From positions 1 through 34,303 of the forward strand of contig JBDLIP010000008.1 of assembly GCA_039714795.1 (NCBI GenBank): 34,303 nucleotides of DNA, given 5' to 3'. A program made the position numbers and the translations under genes. The stretch comes from Pseudomonadota bacterium (GTDB lineage Bacteria > Pseudomonadota > Alphaproteobacteria > JAGOMX01). The notes below the pieces were generated by a model. It was not told the origin of the DNA. It searched no databases and worked only from the letters and a program-made list of their open reading frames with translations. Each line of letters begins with the position of its first letter. The stretch's first letter is position 1. This document shows, piece after piece, positions 17,079-25,124 of the stretch.

Positions 17079-18368
17079 ATGTCTTTTTATCTGATTTTTT
17101 CATCTCTGCTCATCTTTATTTTACTCATTCTATCGTCATTCTTTTCTGCTGCGGAAACTGCGGTGATTGCTTCCTCAAAAGCTCGTCTTTATAACTTGGT
17201 TAAAGAGGGAAACCGCCGGGCAAAGATTGTTGTTCGTTTGCGGAGAAACATGGGGCGGCTCGTGAGTTCGCTGCTGGTTGGCGGGACACTTGTTAATATT
17301 ACAGCTGCAACGCTCACGACCGGTGTATTGGTGCGCCTGTTTGGTGACGCAGGGGTTGCTTACGCGACCTTTTTAATTGGTGTATTGATTGTTTTTTATG
17401 GCGAAGTGATGCCAAAGATCTATGCGATCAATAATCCAGAAAAAACCGCTATTCGTTTTTCTGGACTTTTACGAATCGTGACAGCTGCTTTAGCGCCACT
17501 GACCCATTTCATTGAGTGGGTTGCTCGCTTGACTCTACAGTTCTTTGGGGCAAAAGTGCAAACCGATGAGCGTATTACAGCCTCAGTTGAGGAACTGAAA
17601 GGACTGATTGAACTGCATGAAGGGCCAGGCAAAGAGATGACTCATCAGCGTGATATGCTCCGCAGCATTCTCGACTTGGCGACCGTAGATGTGGATGAGA
17701 TTATGACGCACCGAAAAAACGTGCTGACGATTGATATTCAAAAAGGCAGCGAGGCCATTATTGCAGAAATGTTGCAGTGTCCGTATACACGTGTTCCCCT
17801 GTGGCGTGATGATCCAGATAACATTGTAGGAGTTCTTCATGCCAAAGCCTTGTTCCGGGCTTTGCAATCTGTAAAAGGTGATGCTGCCAAAGTAAATTTA
17901 TATGAAGTGGCAACTAAGCCGTGGTTTATTCCAGAAACCACCTCGTTGCTGGATCAACTGCAAGAGTTTAGAAAACGACGCGAGCACTTTGCGCTTGTGG
18001 TGGATGAATATGGAGCTCTTATGGGAGTGGTCACCCTTGAAGATATCCTCGAAGAAATTGTCGGAGAAATCGTTGACGAGCACGATATTGAATTACCTGG
18101 CGTGCGTGTTTCGCAAAACGGTGCGATTGTTGTTATGGGTACGGTGACAATTCGTGACTTAAACCGACAATTTGATTGGAATTTGCCTGATGAAGAAGCC
18201 GCCACTATTGCAGGCTTGGTCTTGCATGAAACTCGTCAAATCCCCAAAGTGGGGCAGAAATTTGTTATCCATGGTTTTCAGGTGGAGATCTTGAGGCGCC
18301 AAAGGCAGCAGATTACTTTGTTGCGCATGACTTCCCAGGCAGGAAAAGAGGACACAGAGCTTATTTAG
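17079..18368 (+). CDS. CNNM/CBS/CorC-HlyC family membrane protein
   Basis: 429 residues. An N-terminal CNNM transmembrane domain (about 1-185) has hydrophobic segments at about 5-25, 62-85, 95-115 and 125-145. A CBS pair follows, starting near VDEIMTHRKNVLTID and including EHFALVVDEYGALMGVVTLEDILEEIVGEI. The C-terminal CorC_HlyC domain (about 345-420) contains TIRDLNRQFDWNLPDEEAATIAG. Proteins of this build are linked to Mg2+/Co2+ efflux or transport regulation. Older hemolysin annotations of this family are not supported by the domain content. It follows the HAD gene by 80 bp on the same strand. ATG 17079 has only a weak upstream purine tract (AAGAAA). Confidence 0.9.
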   Translation: MSFYLIFSSLLIFILLILSSFFSAAETAVIASSKARLYNLVKEGNRRAKIVVRLRRNMGRLVSSLLVGGTLVNITAATLTTGVLVRLFGDAGVAYATFLIGVLIVFYGEVMPKIYAINNPEKTAIRFSGLLRIVTAALAPLTHFIEWVARLTLQFFGAKVQTDERITASVEELKGLIELHEGPGKEMTHQRDMLRSILDLATVDVDEIMTHRKNVLTIDIQKGSEAIIAEMLQCPYTRVPLWRDDPDNIVGVLHAKALFRALQSVKGDAAKVNLYEVATKPWFIPETTSLLDQLQEFRKRREHFALVVDEYGALMGVVTLEDILEEIVGEIVDEHDIELPGVRVSQNGAIVVMGTVTIRDLNRQFDWNLPDEEAATIAGLVLHETRQIPKVGQKFVIHGFQVEILRRQRQQITLLRMTSQAGKEDTELI

Positions 18369-18383
18369 TAGCTTGATGTATCC

Positions 18384-18665
18384 CTAATGGTGCTTTTCCT
18401 GTCCATCATGGGTGGCAGCCTTGATCTTTAACGCGTGGATAGGATCAGGCATCAGCTCATTAAGGGCAGCATAGATCAGGCGATGTCGTTCTACTCGATT
18501 CAGATTTTGAAACTTTTGACTGGCAATTTGCACCGCAAAATGGCTTTCTCCCGTTGCAGGTGTTTGGGCATGCCCCTGATGTTTGTGGGACTCATTTGTG
18601 ATCTCTAAAGTGGCATCAGGAAAATTTTGATGCAAAATATCAAAAATTTGCTGTTCAACCTTCAT
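18384..18665 (-). CDS. bolA: BolA family protein
   Basis: 93-residue BolA-type protein. It has the signature SHFAVQIASQKFQNLNRVERHRLIYAALNELM followed by HALKIKAAT, including the conserved RHR and the C-terminal His used with monothiol glutaredoxins in [2Fe-2S] handling. A His-containing stretch SHKHQGHAQ precedes the SHF block, as in alphaproteobacterial members. BolA proteins act in iron-sulfur cluster trafficking and stress or morphology control. ATG 18665 is preceded by AAGGT. It converges on the CNNM gene with 15 bp between stop codons. No glutaredoxin gene is in the window; nfuA, about 3 kb away, is another iron-sulfur factor. Confidence 0.9.
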   Translation of the reverse strand: MKVEQQIFDILHQNFPDATLEITNESHKHQGHAQTPATGESHFAVQIASQKFQNLNRVERHRLIYAALNELMPDPIHALKIKAATHDGQEKHH

Positions 18666-18753
18666 AAATACCTTGGAATCTTGATCATGATTTACTATAT
18701 TATACCTAGATAGGCTCGAGACTGAAGAAGTTTTTTGGCCATTGTATTGTTGC

Positions 18754-18829
18754 GTCCCCTTCGTCTAGAGGCCTAGGACATCGCCCTCTCACGGCGGCAA
18801 CAGGGGTTCGAATCCCCTAGGGGACGCCA
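18754..18829 (+). tRNA. tRNA-Glu (CTC)
   Basis: Complete cloverleaf. Acceptor GTCCCCT pairs with AGGGGAC; the D-arm region is TCGTCTAGAGGCCTAGGACA; the anticodon stem is TCGCC/GGCGG with loop CTCTCAC, giving anticodon CTC; the T-arm is AGGGG-TTCGAAT-CCCCT; discriminator G and encoded CCA follow. Anticodon CTC reads GAG, so a separate TTC isoacceptor is expected elsewhere. Confidence 0.96.
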
Positions 18830-18974
18830 ATTAATTTCGTTTTATTTTTTCCAAACAAACTTGACATTTCAAGCTAGATATGTGACAAATGCCATTATCA
18901 TGGTCGGTGCAGTGCATTGTATTGATTGCAAATTTTTAAAAGAATTCTAACCGTAACATTTAGGTGACTTAAAG

Positions 18975-19577
18975 ATGTATGCCGTAGTTGAAGCTGGAGG
19001 AAAGCAGCACCGGGTTTCACCAGGTGATGTGATGATTGTAAACCGTCTTACTGGGGAAAGTGGGGATCAGATTGATTTACCCAATGTGTTGATGCTCGAT
19101 GATGGAAAAAAACTCCAGGTTGGCAGTCCTTTTCTTGCAAAGACTGCAATCCAAGCCGAAATTCTTGAGCAAAAACGCGGTAAAAAAATTATCGTGTTTA
19201 AGAAAAAGCGCCGTCAGGGCTATCGCCGCAAGCACGGTCATCGCCAGCATCTAACGGTTTTGCGGGTGCTGGACTTTGCAGGAAGCGGTGTTGCGGCAAA
19301 AACACAAAAGGCCACAAAACCAGAAAAACCGAGTGCGGCTGCCGAGGTCAAGGAGGCACCTGTTAAGCAGGCTACTCCAACCAAAAAGCCCGCAGAAAAG
19401 ACGGCAGCAGCTAAAAAGGAAGTGAAAGCAACTGCTGCAAAGGAAGCAAAGCCCAAAAAGGCAGCAGCACCGAAAAAGACAACCACCGCGGCAGCAAAGC
19501 CAAAGAAGCCTTCTAAGGTCCAAGATGCCAAGGACAAAGCGGCCAAGGACAAAGCGGCCAAGGCAAAAGAGGAGTAA
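18975..19577 (+). CDS. rplU: Ribosomal protein bL21 with basic C-terminal extension
   Basis: 200 residues, about twice the usual 103. Residues 1-103 are a complete bL21 (MYAVVEAGGKQHRVSPGD ... KKRRQGYRRKHGHRQHLTVLRV), a 23S rRNA-binding protein. Residues 104-200 form a low-complexity Lys/Ala/Pro/Thr tail resembling histone H1-like sequences (TKKPAEKTAAAKK and similar). At DNA level the tail ends with a 15-bp tandem (GCCAAGGACAAAGCG twice plus a partial copy, 19527-19571). Tails on L21 occur in other alphaproteobacteria; a tail this long is notable. ATG 18975 follows TAGGTGA. rpmA starts 6 bp downstream, the standard rplU-rpmA operon. Confidence 0.95.
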   Translation: MYAVVEAGGKQHRVSPGDVMIVNRLTGESGDQIDLPNVLMLDDGKKLQVGSPFLAKTAIQAEILEQKRGKKIIVFKKKRRQGYRRKHGHRQHLTVLRVLDFAGSGVAAKTQKATKPEKPSAAAEVKEAPVKQATPTKKPAEKTAAAKKEVKATAAKEAKPKKAAAPKKTTTAAAKPKKPSKVQDAKDKAAKDKAAKAKEE

Positions 19578-19583
19578 CATCAT

Positions 19584-19838
19584 ATGGCACACAAGAAAGC
19601 TGGCGGAAGTTCACGCAACGGTCGCGATTCACCGGGTCAAAGACTGGGTGTGAAGAAGTTTGGTGGTGAGAATGTTCTGGCGGGTCATATCCTGGTGCGT
19701 CAACGTGGGACGCAGTTTTTTCCTGGCGATAATGTTGGCATGGGAAGAGATCACACTCTGTTTGCCACCAGCCCGGGAAACGTTCAATTCAAGCACGGCA
19801 AGGGTGGACGGACATTTATTTCCATTGTTGAGGCTTAA
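19584..19838 (+). CDS. rpmA: Ribosomal protein bL27
   Basis: 84-residue bL27, which sits near the peptidyl-transferase centre of the 50S subunit. The start [20 protein letters not shown] is the classic mature N-terminus, with no Firmicute-type cleavable extension. The protein continues LGVKKFGGE and ILVRQRGT, and ends [11 protein letters not shown]. It is the second gene of the rplU-rpmA operon, 6 bp after rplU, with GAGGAG overlapping the rplU end as ribosome site. A repeat A copy begins about 25 bp after its stop. The GTPase gene obg, often next, is not here. Confidence 0.97.
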   Translation: MAHKKAGGSSRNGRDSPGQRLGVKKFGGENVLAGHILVRQRGTQFFPGDNVGMGRDHTLFATSPGNVQFKHGKGGRTFISIVEA

Positions 19839-19863
19839 TTAATCTTAGTTTTGGAATAAGAGA

Positions 19864-19982
19864 TATACTCTCGTGAAATCAAAACCTCTAGTTTAATGAT
19901 AGCGAGAAACGTGCAGTTTACTTGGGTAAATGAGCACTTCGAGCGTATCAGGAAACAGAGGTTTTGATTTCACTTCAGTATA
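19864..19982 (+). repeat. Repeat A (fold-back element), intact copy
   Basis: 119 bp with terminal inverted repeats: TATACT, a 3-4 base mismatch, then GTGAAATCAAAACCTCT, and its complement at the far end closing in CTTCAGTATA. The interior contains TTACTTGGGTAAATGAGCAC. It is inverted relative to the copies at 25216-25334 and 28529-28647 and has the same length. The TATA termini are compatible with a TA target, an inference. Confidence 0.85.
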
Positions 19983-20004
19983 ACTGCACTTTCTGCCCAC
20001 GGAC

Positions 20005-20112
20005 CGTCATCCTGAACGCTGATTTTCCAAACGTGCGACTAAAAGTAGCGCGAATTGGAAAATCTTTGCGATCTATTGAGAGTCATCCCGGACTTGATCC
20101 GGGACAGGATCC
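20005..20112 (-). repeat. Repeat B fragment and palindrome
   Basis: CGTCATCCTGAACGCTGATTTTCC and the following hairpin arms match, inverted, the 3' half of repeat B at 33860-34130. It is followed by the perfect stem CCCGGA-CTTGA-TCCGGG at 20087-20103 within GTCATCCCGG, a short palindrome type common in alphaproteobacterial intergenic DNA. Confidence 0.65.
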
Positions 20113-20138
20113 ATTTCCAACCCAATCATTTTCTTCAA

Positions 20139-20402
20139 CTACTTTGGCCACTCTTCTCTTGGCTTTCCATTCAGATAAATGACGTTCTCACGAGGGTCCT
20201 TTAGAGACTTTTGTTTTTTCTTTTCAATAGCCTGTTTTTCTTTTTCCGCACGCACCCGTGGCTTGGCGCCATTGAAGATTTCTTGCTGGTCTTGAGTTAA
20301 CCTAATTCCACTTTTGCTATCCAGATCAATCGTATAGGCAATCAGCGGAGCGCTGGCTACCAGGATAACAGCAAGGGCTAGAATTGCAAACCGGCTTTTC
20401 AT
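20139..20402 (-). CDS. Small exported or membrane-anchored protein of unknown function
   Basis: 87 residues. Residues 4-24 (RFAILALAVILVASAPLIAY) form one hydrophobic segment, either a signal peptide or an N-terminal anchor; there is no lipobox. The rest is hydrophilic and charged, with a Lys/Glu-rich helical stretch (RAEKEKQAIEKKKQKSLKD) and a C-terminal YLNGKPREEWPK. I do not recognise the family. The start is ATG 20402, preceded by a weak AAAGAGA. The 3' end borders repeat B sequence. Supported by the membrane-targeting start and clean reading frame; otherwise hypothetical. Confidence 0.6.
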   Translation of the reverse strand: MKSRFAILALAVILVASAPLIAYTIDLDSKSGIRLTQDQQEIFNGAKPRVRAEKEKQAIEKKKQKSLKDPRENVIYLNGKPREEWPK

Positions 20403-20464
20403 CGTGTTTCTCTTTGAGCTTGGTCACTTTCTCTATTGTCCGTTTTGTGGATGAAGAAAGCGTT

Positions 20465-20605
20465 AAACGCTTGTAATTGCTCAACCGGGGGTTCAAGGAA
20501 TCCAGAATCTATGCGGGTTTGATAGCTTTGTTTGGCTGATGGAAAATTTTCATCCGCATAAAATAAGGGGTTTCCAGACCCCGGTTAAGCAATTACAAAA
20601 CGCTT
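20465..20605. repeat. Fold-back element between two small genes
   Basis: Left arm 20465-20490 (AAACGCTTGTAATTGCTC then AACCGGGG) is the near reverse complement of the right arm 20579-20605 (CCCCGGTTAAGCAATTAC then AAAACGC). An inner stem pairs TATGCGG (20510-20516) with CCGCATA (20554-20560), and the apex is near-palindromic around GAAAATTTTC. It does not match repeats A or B. It could be a mobile fold-back element or a structured RNA. Confidence 0.6.
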
Positions 20606-20683
20606 TTCATTATAAATTTTTAGAAGTTTTGACACTCTCGATTAAAAAGATGCACGATACTCTTTTGCAGGGCTTGGAGCTAA

Positions 20684-21256
20684 TTAGAATGGCAATAGCT
20701 CTTCTACCGGCGCAGTGGGTATGCCTTTTTTTTCGAGCTTACCTTTTTGTGCTTCAGGTATAAGTTCTTTTATTGTTGGTTTTTCACCAGCTCCCATTTT
20801 TTTAATCCCTTCTGTTGGGATTCCTTTTTGTTCTAGCTTACCTTTATATTTTTCCGGAACAAATCCTTCTAATGAAGGCTTTTCACCAGCTCCCATTTTT
20901 TTAATCCCTTCTGTTGGGATTCCTTTTTGTTCTAGCTTACCTTTATATTTTTCCGGAACAAATCCTTCTAATGAAGGCTTTTCACCAGTTCCCATTTTTT
21001 CAAGATTTTCTATTGTAAGGCCCTTTCCCTCTAGCTTCTTCATTTGTTTCTCGGGGATAAATTCTTTCATCTTCCCAAATCCAGGTATATCCTTTGGCGC
21101 TCCTTTTGTTGTTTCGCTTCCAATCACCTTCTCAGCGACTTCTCCGCCAACAATAGCAGCTGGACCAATTGATTGTGCAGCATCGCCTACAATCAGCAAT
21201 CCTCCAAGCAATGCGCTGGCAAAAAACAAATATGATTTTATTGTAATATTTTGCAT
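20684..21256 (-). CDS. Exported protein with four 33-residue tandem repeats
   Basis: 190 residues. The N-terminus (MQNITIKSYLFFASALLGGLLIVGDAAQS) is a signal peptide or anchor. After a short spacer there are four related repeats of about 33 residues; the second and third (EKPSLEGFVPEKYKGKLEQK and GIPTEGIKKMGAG) are identical in protein and DNA. The first (FIPEKQMKKLEGKGLTIENLEKMGTG) and last (ELIPEAQKGKLEKKGIPTAPVEELLPF) are diverged. I do not recognise the family. The PEKxKGKLExKGI pattern suggests short helical hairpins, so it may be a periplasmic or surface repeat protein. ATG 21256 has an excellent ribosome site, GAGGAGAG. Exact repeats make copy number prone to change. Confidence 0.75.
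   Translation of the reverse strand: MQNITIKSYLFFASALLGGLLIVGDAAQSIGPAAIVGGEVAEKVIGSETTKGAPKDIPGFGKMKEFIPEKQMKKLEGKGLTIENLEKMGTGEKPSLEGFVPEKYKGKLEQKGIPTEGIKKMGAGEKPSLEGFVPEKYKGKLEQKGIPTEGIKKMGAGEKPTIKELIPEAQKGKLEKKGIPTAPVEELLPF
20785..20982 (-). repeat. Perfect 99-bp tandem duplication within a gene
   Basis: Two adjacent identical 99-bp copies (20785-20883 and 20884-20982), each starting CACCAGCTCCCATTTTTTTA on the plus strand and encoding one 33-residue unit. Flanking units differ. Absence of silent differences points to recent duplication or gene conversion. Confidence 0.95.
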
Positions 21257-21351
21257 TTTTCTCTCCTCTAGTTAAACATTAATAACTATCACACTTATTA
21301 TTGTAATAAAAAAAACCTAATAAAACGTTAATTTTATCCTATATTGCTTGT

Positions 21352-21387
21352 AAGTATGCTATTAAGTATGCCATTAAGTATACCATT
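21352..21387. promoter_or_regulatory. Three tandem 12-bp repeats between divergent genes
   Basis: AAGTATGCTATT, AAGTATGCCATT and AAGTATACCATT follow one another without gaps, one change between neighbours. They lie between the divergent repeat-protein gene (start 21256) and nfuA (start 21483). Helical-turn spacing suggests repeated protein-binding sites for one of these genes, but a simple-sequence origin is possible. Confidence 0.45.
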
Positions 21388-21482
21388 TTATATTTGTTAC
21401 CAATTAGACTGATTTTTGTTGCTATTGTGTTGCAGGTTTACTAAAATGTTGTTTCAGAGTAAGAGGTATATCGAAATCACAG

Positions 21483-22046
21483 ATGTTTATCCAAATTGAA
21501 GAAACCCCAAATCCAGCGACGTTAAAATTTCTGCCCGGCAGAACAATCCTTGAGGCGCAAACCATTGATTTCCCTTCAGCTGAGTCAGCGCGCATTTGTC
21601 CGCTTGCGCAGCAATTATTTGCTATTGAGGGTGTTGCGGGTATTTTTGTAGGTGCCGATTTTATCTCTGTAACCAAAGAGGCACCAATTGAGTGGGTTCT
21701 CCTTAAGCCTCCAATTTTGCAGGCGTTGGTTAATTACTTTGTCCTGAATGAAAAAGTTGTCTTGGAACGTTCAAAGAATAATGATTCGGGTAATCAAACC
21801 GATTCTACCGATCAAGAAGTCGTGCAAGAAATCAAAGAGCTGCTTGACAGCAAAGTGCGCCCGGCTGTGGCGATGGATGGTGGTGATATCCAGTTTGAGC
21901 GCTTTGAAAATGGGGTGGTCTATCTAAAGATGCAAGGGGCGTGTTCTGGATGTCCGAGTTCCAGTGCGACTCTTAAAGGTGGCATTGAAAACATGCTGCG
22001 CTACTACATCCCTGAAGTGACAGAAGTTTGTGAAGTTGAGGGGTAA
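21483..22046 (+). CDS. nfuA: NfuA-type iron-sulfur cluster carrier
   Basis: 187 residues in two domains. Residues 1-90 are the Nfu N-terminal domain (MFIQIEETPNPATLKFLPGR ... IFVGADFISVTK). Residues 110-187 are the NifU-like C-terminal domain, with RPAVAMDGGDIQFERF and the cluster-binding CSGCPSS motif (CxxC). The eukaryotic NFU1/alphaproteobacterial layout, with a full N-terminal Nfu domain rather than a degenerate A-type domain, is clear. It should carry and transfer [4Fe-4S] clusters to client enzymes in the cytosol. ATG 21483 is the natural N-terminus; AAGAGGT lies about 15 bases upstream, rather far. The Bax-like gene follows at 22080. Confidence 0.95.
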   Translation: MFIQIEETPNPATLKFLPGRTILEAQTIDFPSAESARICPLAQQLFAIEGVAGIFVGADFISVTKEAPIEWVLLKPPILQALVNYFVLNEKVVLERSKNNDSGNQTDSTDQEVVQEIKELLDSKVRPAVAMDGGDIQFERFENGVVYLKMQGACSGCPSSSATLKGGIENMLRYYIPEVTEVCEVEG

Positions 22047-22079
22047 ATAATATTGGTTGGGAGGCCATTGACAATAATC

Positions 22080-23012
22080 ATGTTGAAACAAATCATACAT
22101 CAAACTCTTTTGAGTGTAACTTTGCTTGGTATTGCAGTGCTTTACGGTTCAGCTGTCATGGAGGGTGCATTTTCAGCTCGCTGGGCACAACCGCATGTAT
22201 ATGCAAAACCTGAGGTGGTTGTAGAAACTCCTCCTGAAATTGTGCCACAGGTTATCAAGCTAGATAACGTGGGGCATTTGCAACAAGTTCTTGAAAAGCA
22301 TGAGTATCGTTTTGAAGACGTGATGCAGCGTGGTGAGGATATACCCCGTCTCTTTTTTATTAATTTTCCCAAAGACATACGACATGTCAAATGCGTGACA
22401 ACGAAAAAAGCATTGTTCCTGCAAACCCTGCTGCCGATCATTTTGCATGTTAACGAAGAAGTGACCGCTGAACGGGAAAAGCTTTTTGATTTACATCAGC
22501 GCTTTGAAGCAGGAGAAACCCTAGAGATTGAAGAGCAAGCATGGTTGCAAAAGCTAGCGCAAAAATACAAGTTGAAACGTGTTGATTGGGGAGAGTTAAA
22601 ACTACGCGTTGATATCATTCCGCCTTCAATGGCGCTTGGCCAAGCCGTGATTGAAAGTGGCTGGGGATGGTCTTACGCAGCGCGCGTAAAAAATTCGCCC
22701 TACGGTATGACCATCTCGGATCAGGTAAAATTCTACCAATCGTTGCTGGAAAGCACTTATTACTATGTGCGTAATCTAAATTCCCATCGAGCTTACCGAG
22801 AGATGCGTCGCACCCGAGCCCAATTGCGTGCACAGGGAAAAACACCCGATGGATACACATTGATTGGTGATTTGCTGCGCTATTCTGAGCAAAAATGGGT
22901 CTACATCAACAAAGTACGCCGAACAATTGCACGTAACAATTTGGCATTTTTTGATTCAGGGATCAGGTTGCAGCAGGTGGCGGTTGCACCCAAAGCAGAG
23001 GTTGTAGCTTGA
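22080..23012 (+). CDS. Bax-like glucosaminidase-domain protein
   Basis: 310 residues from ATG 22080. An N-terminal hydrophobic segment (residues about 7-27) directs it to the periplasm or inner membrane. The C-terminal half (about 150-290) is a Bax/glucosaminidase-like domain with MALGQAVIESGWGWSYAARVKNSPYGM, where the Glu of QAVIESGWG is the expected catalytic acid of this N-acetylglucosaminidase fold, and later YTLIGDLLRYSEQKWVYINKVRRTI. It is likely involved in peptidoglycan hydrolysis; the middle RLFFINFPKDI segment is also typical of Bax proteins. Start is uncertain: GGGAGG at 22059-22064 sits 15 bases before ATG 22080 and only 3 before in-frame TTG 22068. Its stop directly abuts the typA stop on the other strand. 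Confidence 0.85.
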   Translation: MLKQIIHQTLLSVTLLGIAVLYGSAVMEGAFSARWAQPHVYAKPEVVVETPPEIVPQVIKLDNVGHLQQVLEKHEYRFEDVMQRGEDIPRLFFINFPKDIRHVKCVTTKKALFLQTLLPIILHVNEEVTAEREKLFDLHQRFEAGETLEIEEQAWLQKLAQKYKLKRVDWGELKLRVDIIPPSMALGQAVIESGWGWSYAARVKNSPYGMTISDQVKFYQSLLESTYYYVRNLNSHRAYREMRRTRAQLRAQGKTPDGYTLIGDLLRYSEQKWVYINKVRRTIARNNLAFFDSGIRLQQVAVAPKAEVVA

Positions 23013-24845
23013 TTAATCCGCGCTAGCCCCCGCGCGTTCAGCGCGTTTGCGCTCATTTGGATCCAGTAAGCGTTTACGCAACCTTAGGCTTTCAGGGGTG
23101 ACCTCCAGCAACTCATCATCAGCCAAATAGCTGATAGCCTGTTCCAATGTCATTTCTCTAGGGGGTGTTAGGCGAATGGCATCGTCTTTTCCCGATGCAC
23201 GCACGTTTGATAGTTGCTTGGCTTTAAGGGGATTAACCGATAGATCATTGCCGCGATTATGTTCGCCAATGATCATGCCTTGGTAGACGTGATCGCCAGG
23301 GTGCACAAATAGAACCCCCCGGTCTTCAAGGTTCCATAGTGCATAAGCCACTGCTTTGCCATTATCGGTTGAAATAAGTGTGCCGGCCCTACGGCCTTCG
23401 ATGGGACCCTTGTAGGGGGCGTAGCCATGAAACAGCCGTGTCATAATTCCCGTTCCGCGGGTGTCGGTTAAGAATTCACCGTGATAGCCAATAAGTGCGC
23501 GCGCAGGGGCTAAAAGCGTGATACGGGTTTTGCCGCTGCCTGATGGGCGCATATCCTGCAATTCGGCTTTACGCATGCCCATCTTTTCAACTACGATACC
23601 GGTGAACTCGTCATCGACATCAACCTGTACTTCTTCCATGGGTTCAAGCTTTTTTCCGGTTTCAGGGTCTTGTTGGTAAATGACCCGAGGCCGGCTGATC
23701 GAGAGCTCAAAACCTTCTCGGCGCATGGTTTCAATCAGTACTGAAAGCTGTAGTTCTCCGCGTCCGGCAACTTCAAAGGCGTCCTTGTCATCAGTTTCTC
23801 GGATTTTTATGGCAATATTACCTTCTTGCTCGCGAAGCAAGCGGTCACGAATCAAACGAGAGGTCACTTTAGTGCCTTCTTGTCCTGCAAGTGGTGAATT
23901 GTTGACTGCAAAAGTCATGGCCAGGGTAGGGGGGTCAATTGGGGTAATGGCAAGCGGTTCAGTGATTTCTGGTGCGCCGATAGTATTACTAACTGTTGCC
24001 TCATTTAATCCAGCAATGGCTACAATGTCGCCGGCTTGTGCAGATTCAACCGCCTCACGTGCTAGGTGCCTGAAAGCCAGCAGTTTGGTTAGGCGTCCTT
24101 GCTCGATCATATTGCCATCTGCATCTAGAACCTTAATGGGGTCATTTACCCGAACCGTGCCACTTTGAATGCGGCCCGTTAAAATGCGCCCCAAATAAGG
24201 ATCTGCCTCCAGCATGGTTGCTACCATTGAAAAGGGCTGATTGGGGTCAATATTTTGTGGGGTTGGGACGTGTTTTACCATTTGATCAAACAGAATAGAC
24301 AAATCTGTTGTGGGTGTGCCTAGGTCATCAGTGGCCCATCCCTCCTTTGCCGAGGCAAACAATGTCGTAAAATCAAGTTGCTCGTCGCTTGCTTCAAGGG
24401 CTACAAACAAATCAAAAATCTCACTGTGCACTTCATCGATTCGCGCATCCGGGCGGTCACACTTATTGATCACTACAATGGGGCGCAAACCAAGTTGCAG
24501 TGCTTTGGTTAGCACAAATTTGGTTTGTGGCATCGGGCCTTCGGCAGCATCAACCAAAACGAGAACTCCATCGACCATACCCAGTATTCGTTCAACTTCA
24601 CCACCAAAATCAGCGTGACCTGGTGTGTCAACAATATTAATGCGGGTATCCTTCCAGAGCAGAGACGTGCATTTGGCCAAAATCGTGATACCGCGTTCCC
24701 TTTCTAGAGCGTTGGAGTCCATGGCGCGTTCGGCCACCACTTGGTGTTCATGAAAGGCGCCGCTTTGTTTGAGCATTACATCCACAAGCGAGGTTTTACC
24801 GTGGTCAACGTGGGCAATAATTGCAATGTTTCTTAAGGGAGTCAT
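23013..24845 (-). CDS. typA: Ribosome-associated GTPase TypA/BipA
   Basis: 610-residue translational GTPase. G1 [11 protein letters not shown]2 within ERGITI, G3 [15 protein letters not shown]4 NKCDR and G5 SAKEGW are intact. EF-G-like domains follow, and the TypA-specific C-terminal region includes [25 protein letters not shown]. It binds the ribosome and supports assembly and growth under stress or low temperature. Length matches the family. ATG 24845 has no strong ribosome site. It converges end to end with the Bax-like gene, with no bases between stop codons. Confidence 0.97.
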   Translation of the reverse strand: MTPLRNIAIIAHVDHGKTSLVDVMLKQSGAFHEHQVVAERAMDSNALERERGITILAKCTSLLWKDTRINIVDTPGHADFGGEVERILGMVDGVLVLVDAAEGPMPQTKFVLTKALQLGLRPIVVINKCDRPDARIDEVHSEIFDLFVALEASDEQLDFTTLFASAKEGWATDDLGTPTTDLSILFDQMVKHVPTPQNIDPNQPFSMVATMLEADPYLGRILTGRIQSGTVRVNDPIKVLDADGNMIEQGRLTKLLAFRHLAREAVESAQAGDIVAIAGLNEATVSNTIGAPEITEPLAITPIDPPTLAMTFAVNNSPLAGQEGTKVTSRLIRDRLLREQEGNIAIKIRETDDKDAFEVAGRGELQLSVLIETMRREGFELSISRPRVIYQQDPETGKKLEPMEEVQVDVDDEFTGIVVEKMGMRKAELQDMRPSGSGKTRITLLAPARALIGYHGEFLTDTRGTGIMTRLFHGYAPYKGPIEGRRAGTLISTDNGKAVAYALWNLEDRGVLFVHPGDHVYQGMIIGEHNRGNDLSVNPLKAKQLSNVRASGKDDAIRLTPPREMTLEQAISYLADDELLEVTPESLRLRKRLLDPNERKRAERAGASAD

Positions 24846-24950
24846 TTGGTAAATAGTCTTTCAATAGTGATTCATTCAATGAGATATATAGGGTTTAACA
24901 GATCATTTTTAAAGGCTTTTAGTAGGAAAATATACAAACTGTGAGCTAAA

Positions 24951-25025
<75 letters not shown>

Positions 25026-25124
25026 TGTCACCAAAATTAGTTTACTCATCAATGCTATAGCGCATTTAGCGTGTGTTCGCAAGATGAATTGAGCGTGAAT
25101 CCAGGGCAAACGCATTAAAATGAT

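Noticed and set aside
17079-18368. Hemolysin annotation often attached to CorC/HlyC proteins
   Set aside because: Domains are CNNM, CBS pair and CorC_HlyC, which fit an ion-transport role; nothing indicates a toxin.
18861-18889. Sigma70-like promoter (TTGACA) before rplU
   Set aside because: No acceptable -10 box at 16-18 bp spacing from the TTGACA; left unassigned.
19238-19592. Antisense frames over the L21 tail
   Set aside because: Ala/Cys/Leu-rich low-complexity artefacts of the Lys/Ala codon bias in the tail.
20715-21275. 186-codon plus-strand frame opposite the repeat-protein gene
   Set aside because: Mirrors the repeat structure; the minus strand has the signal peptide and the strong GAGGAGAG ribosome site, the plus strand has neither.
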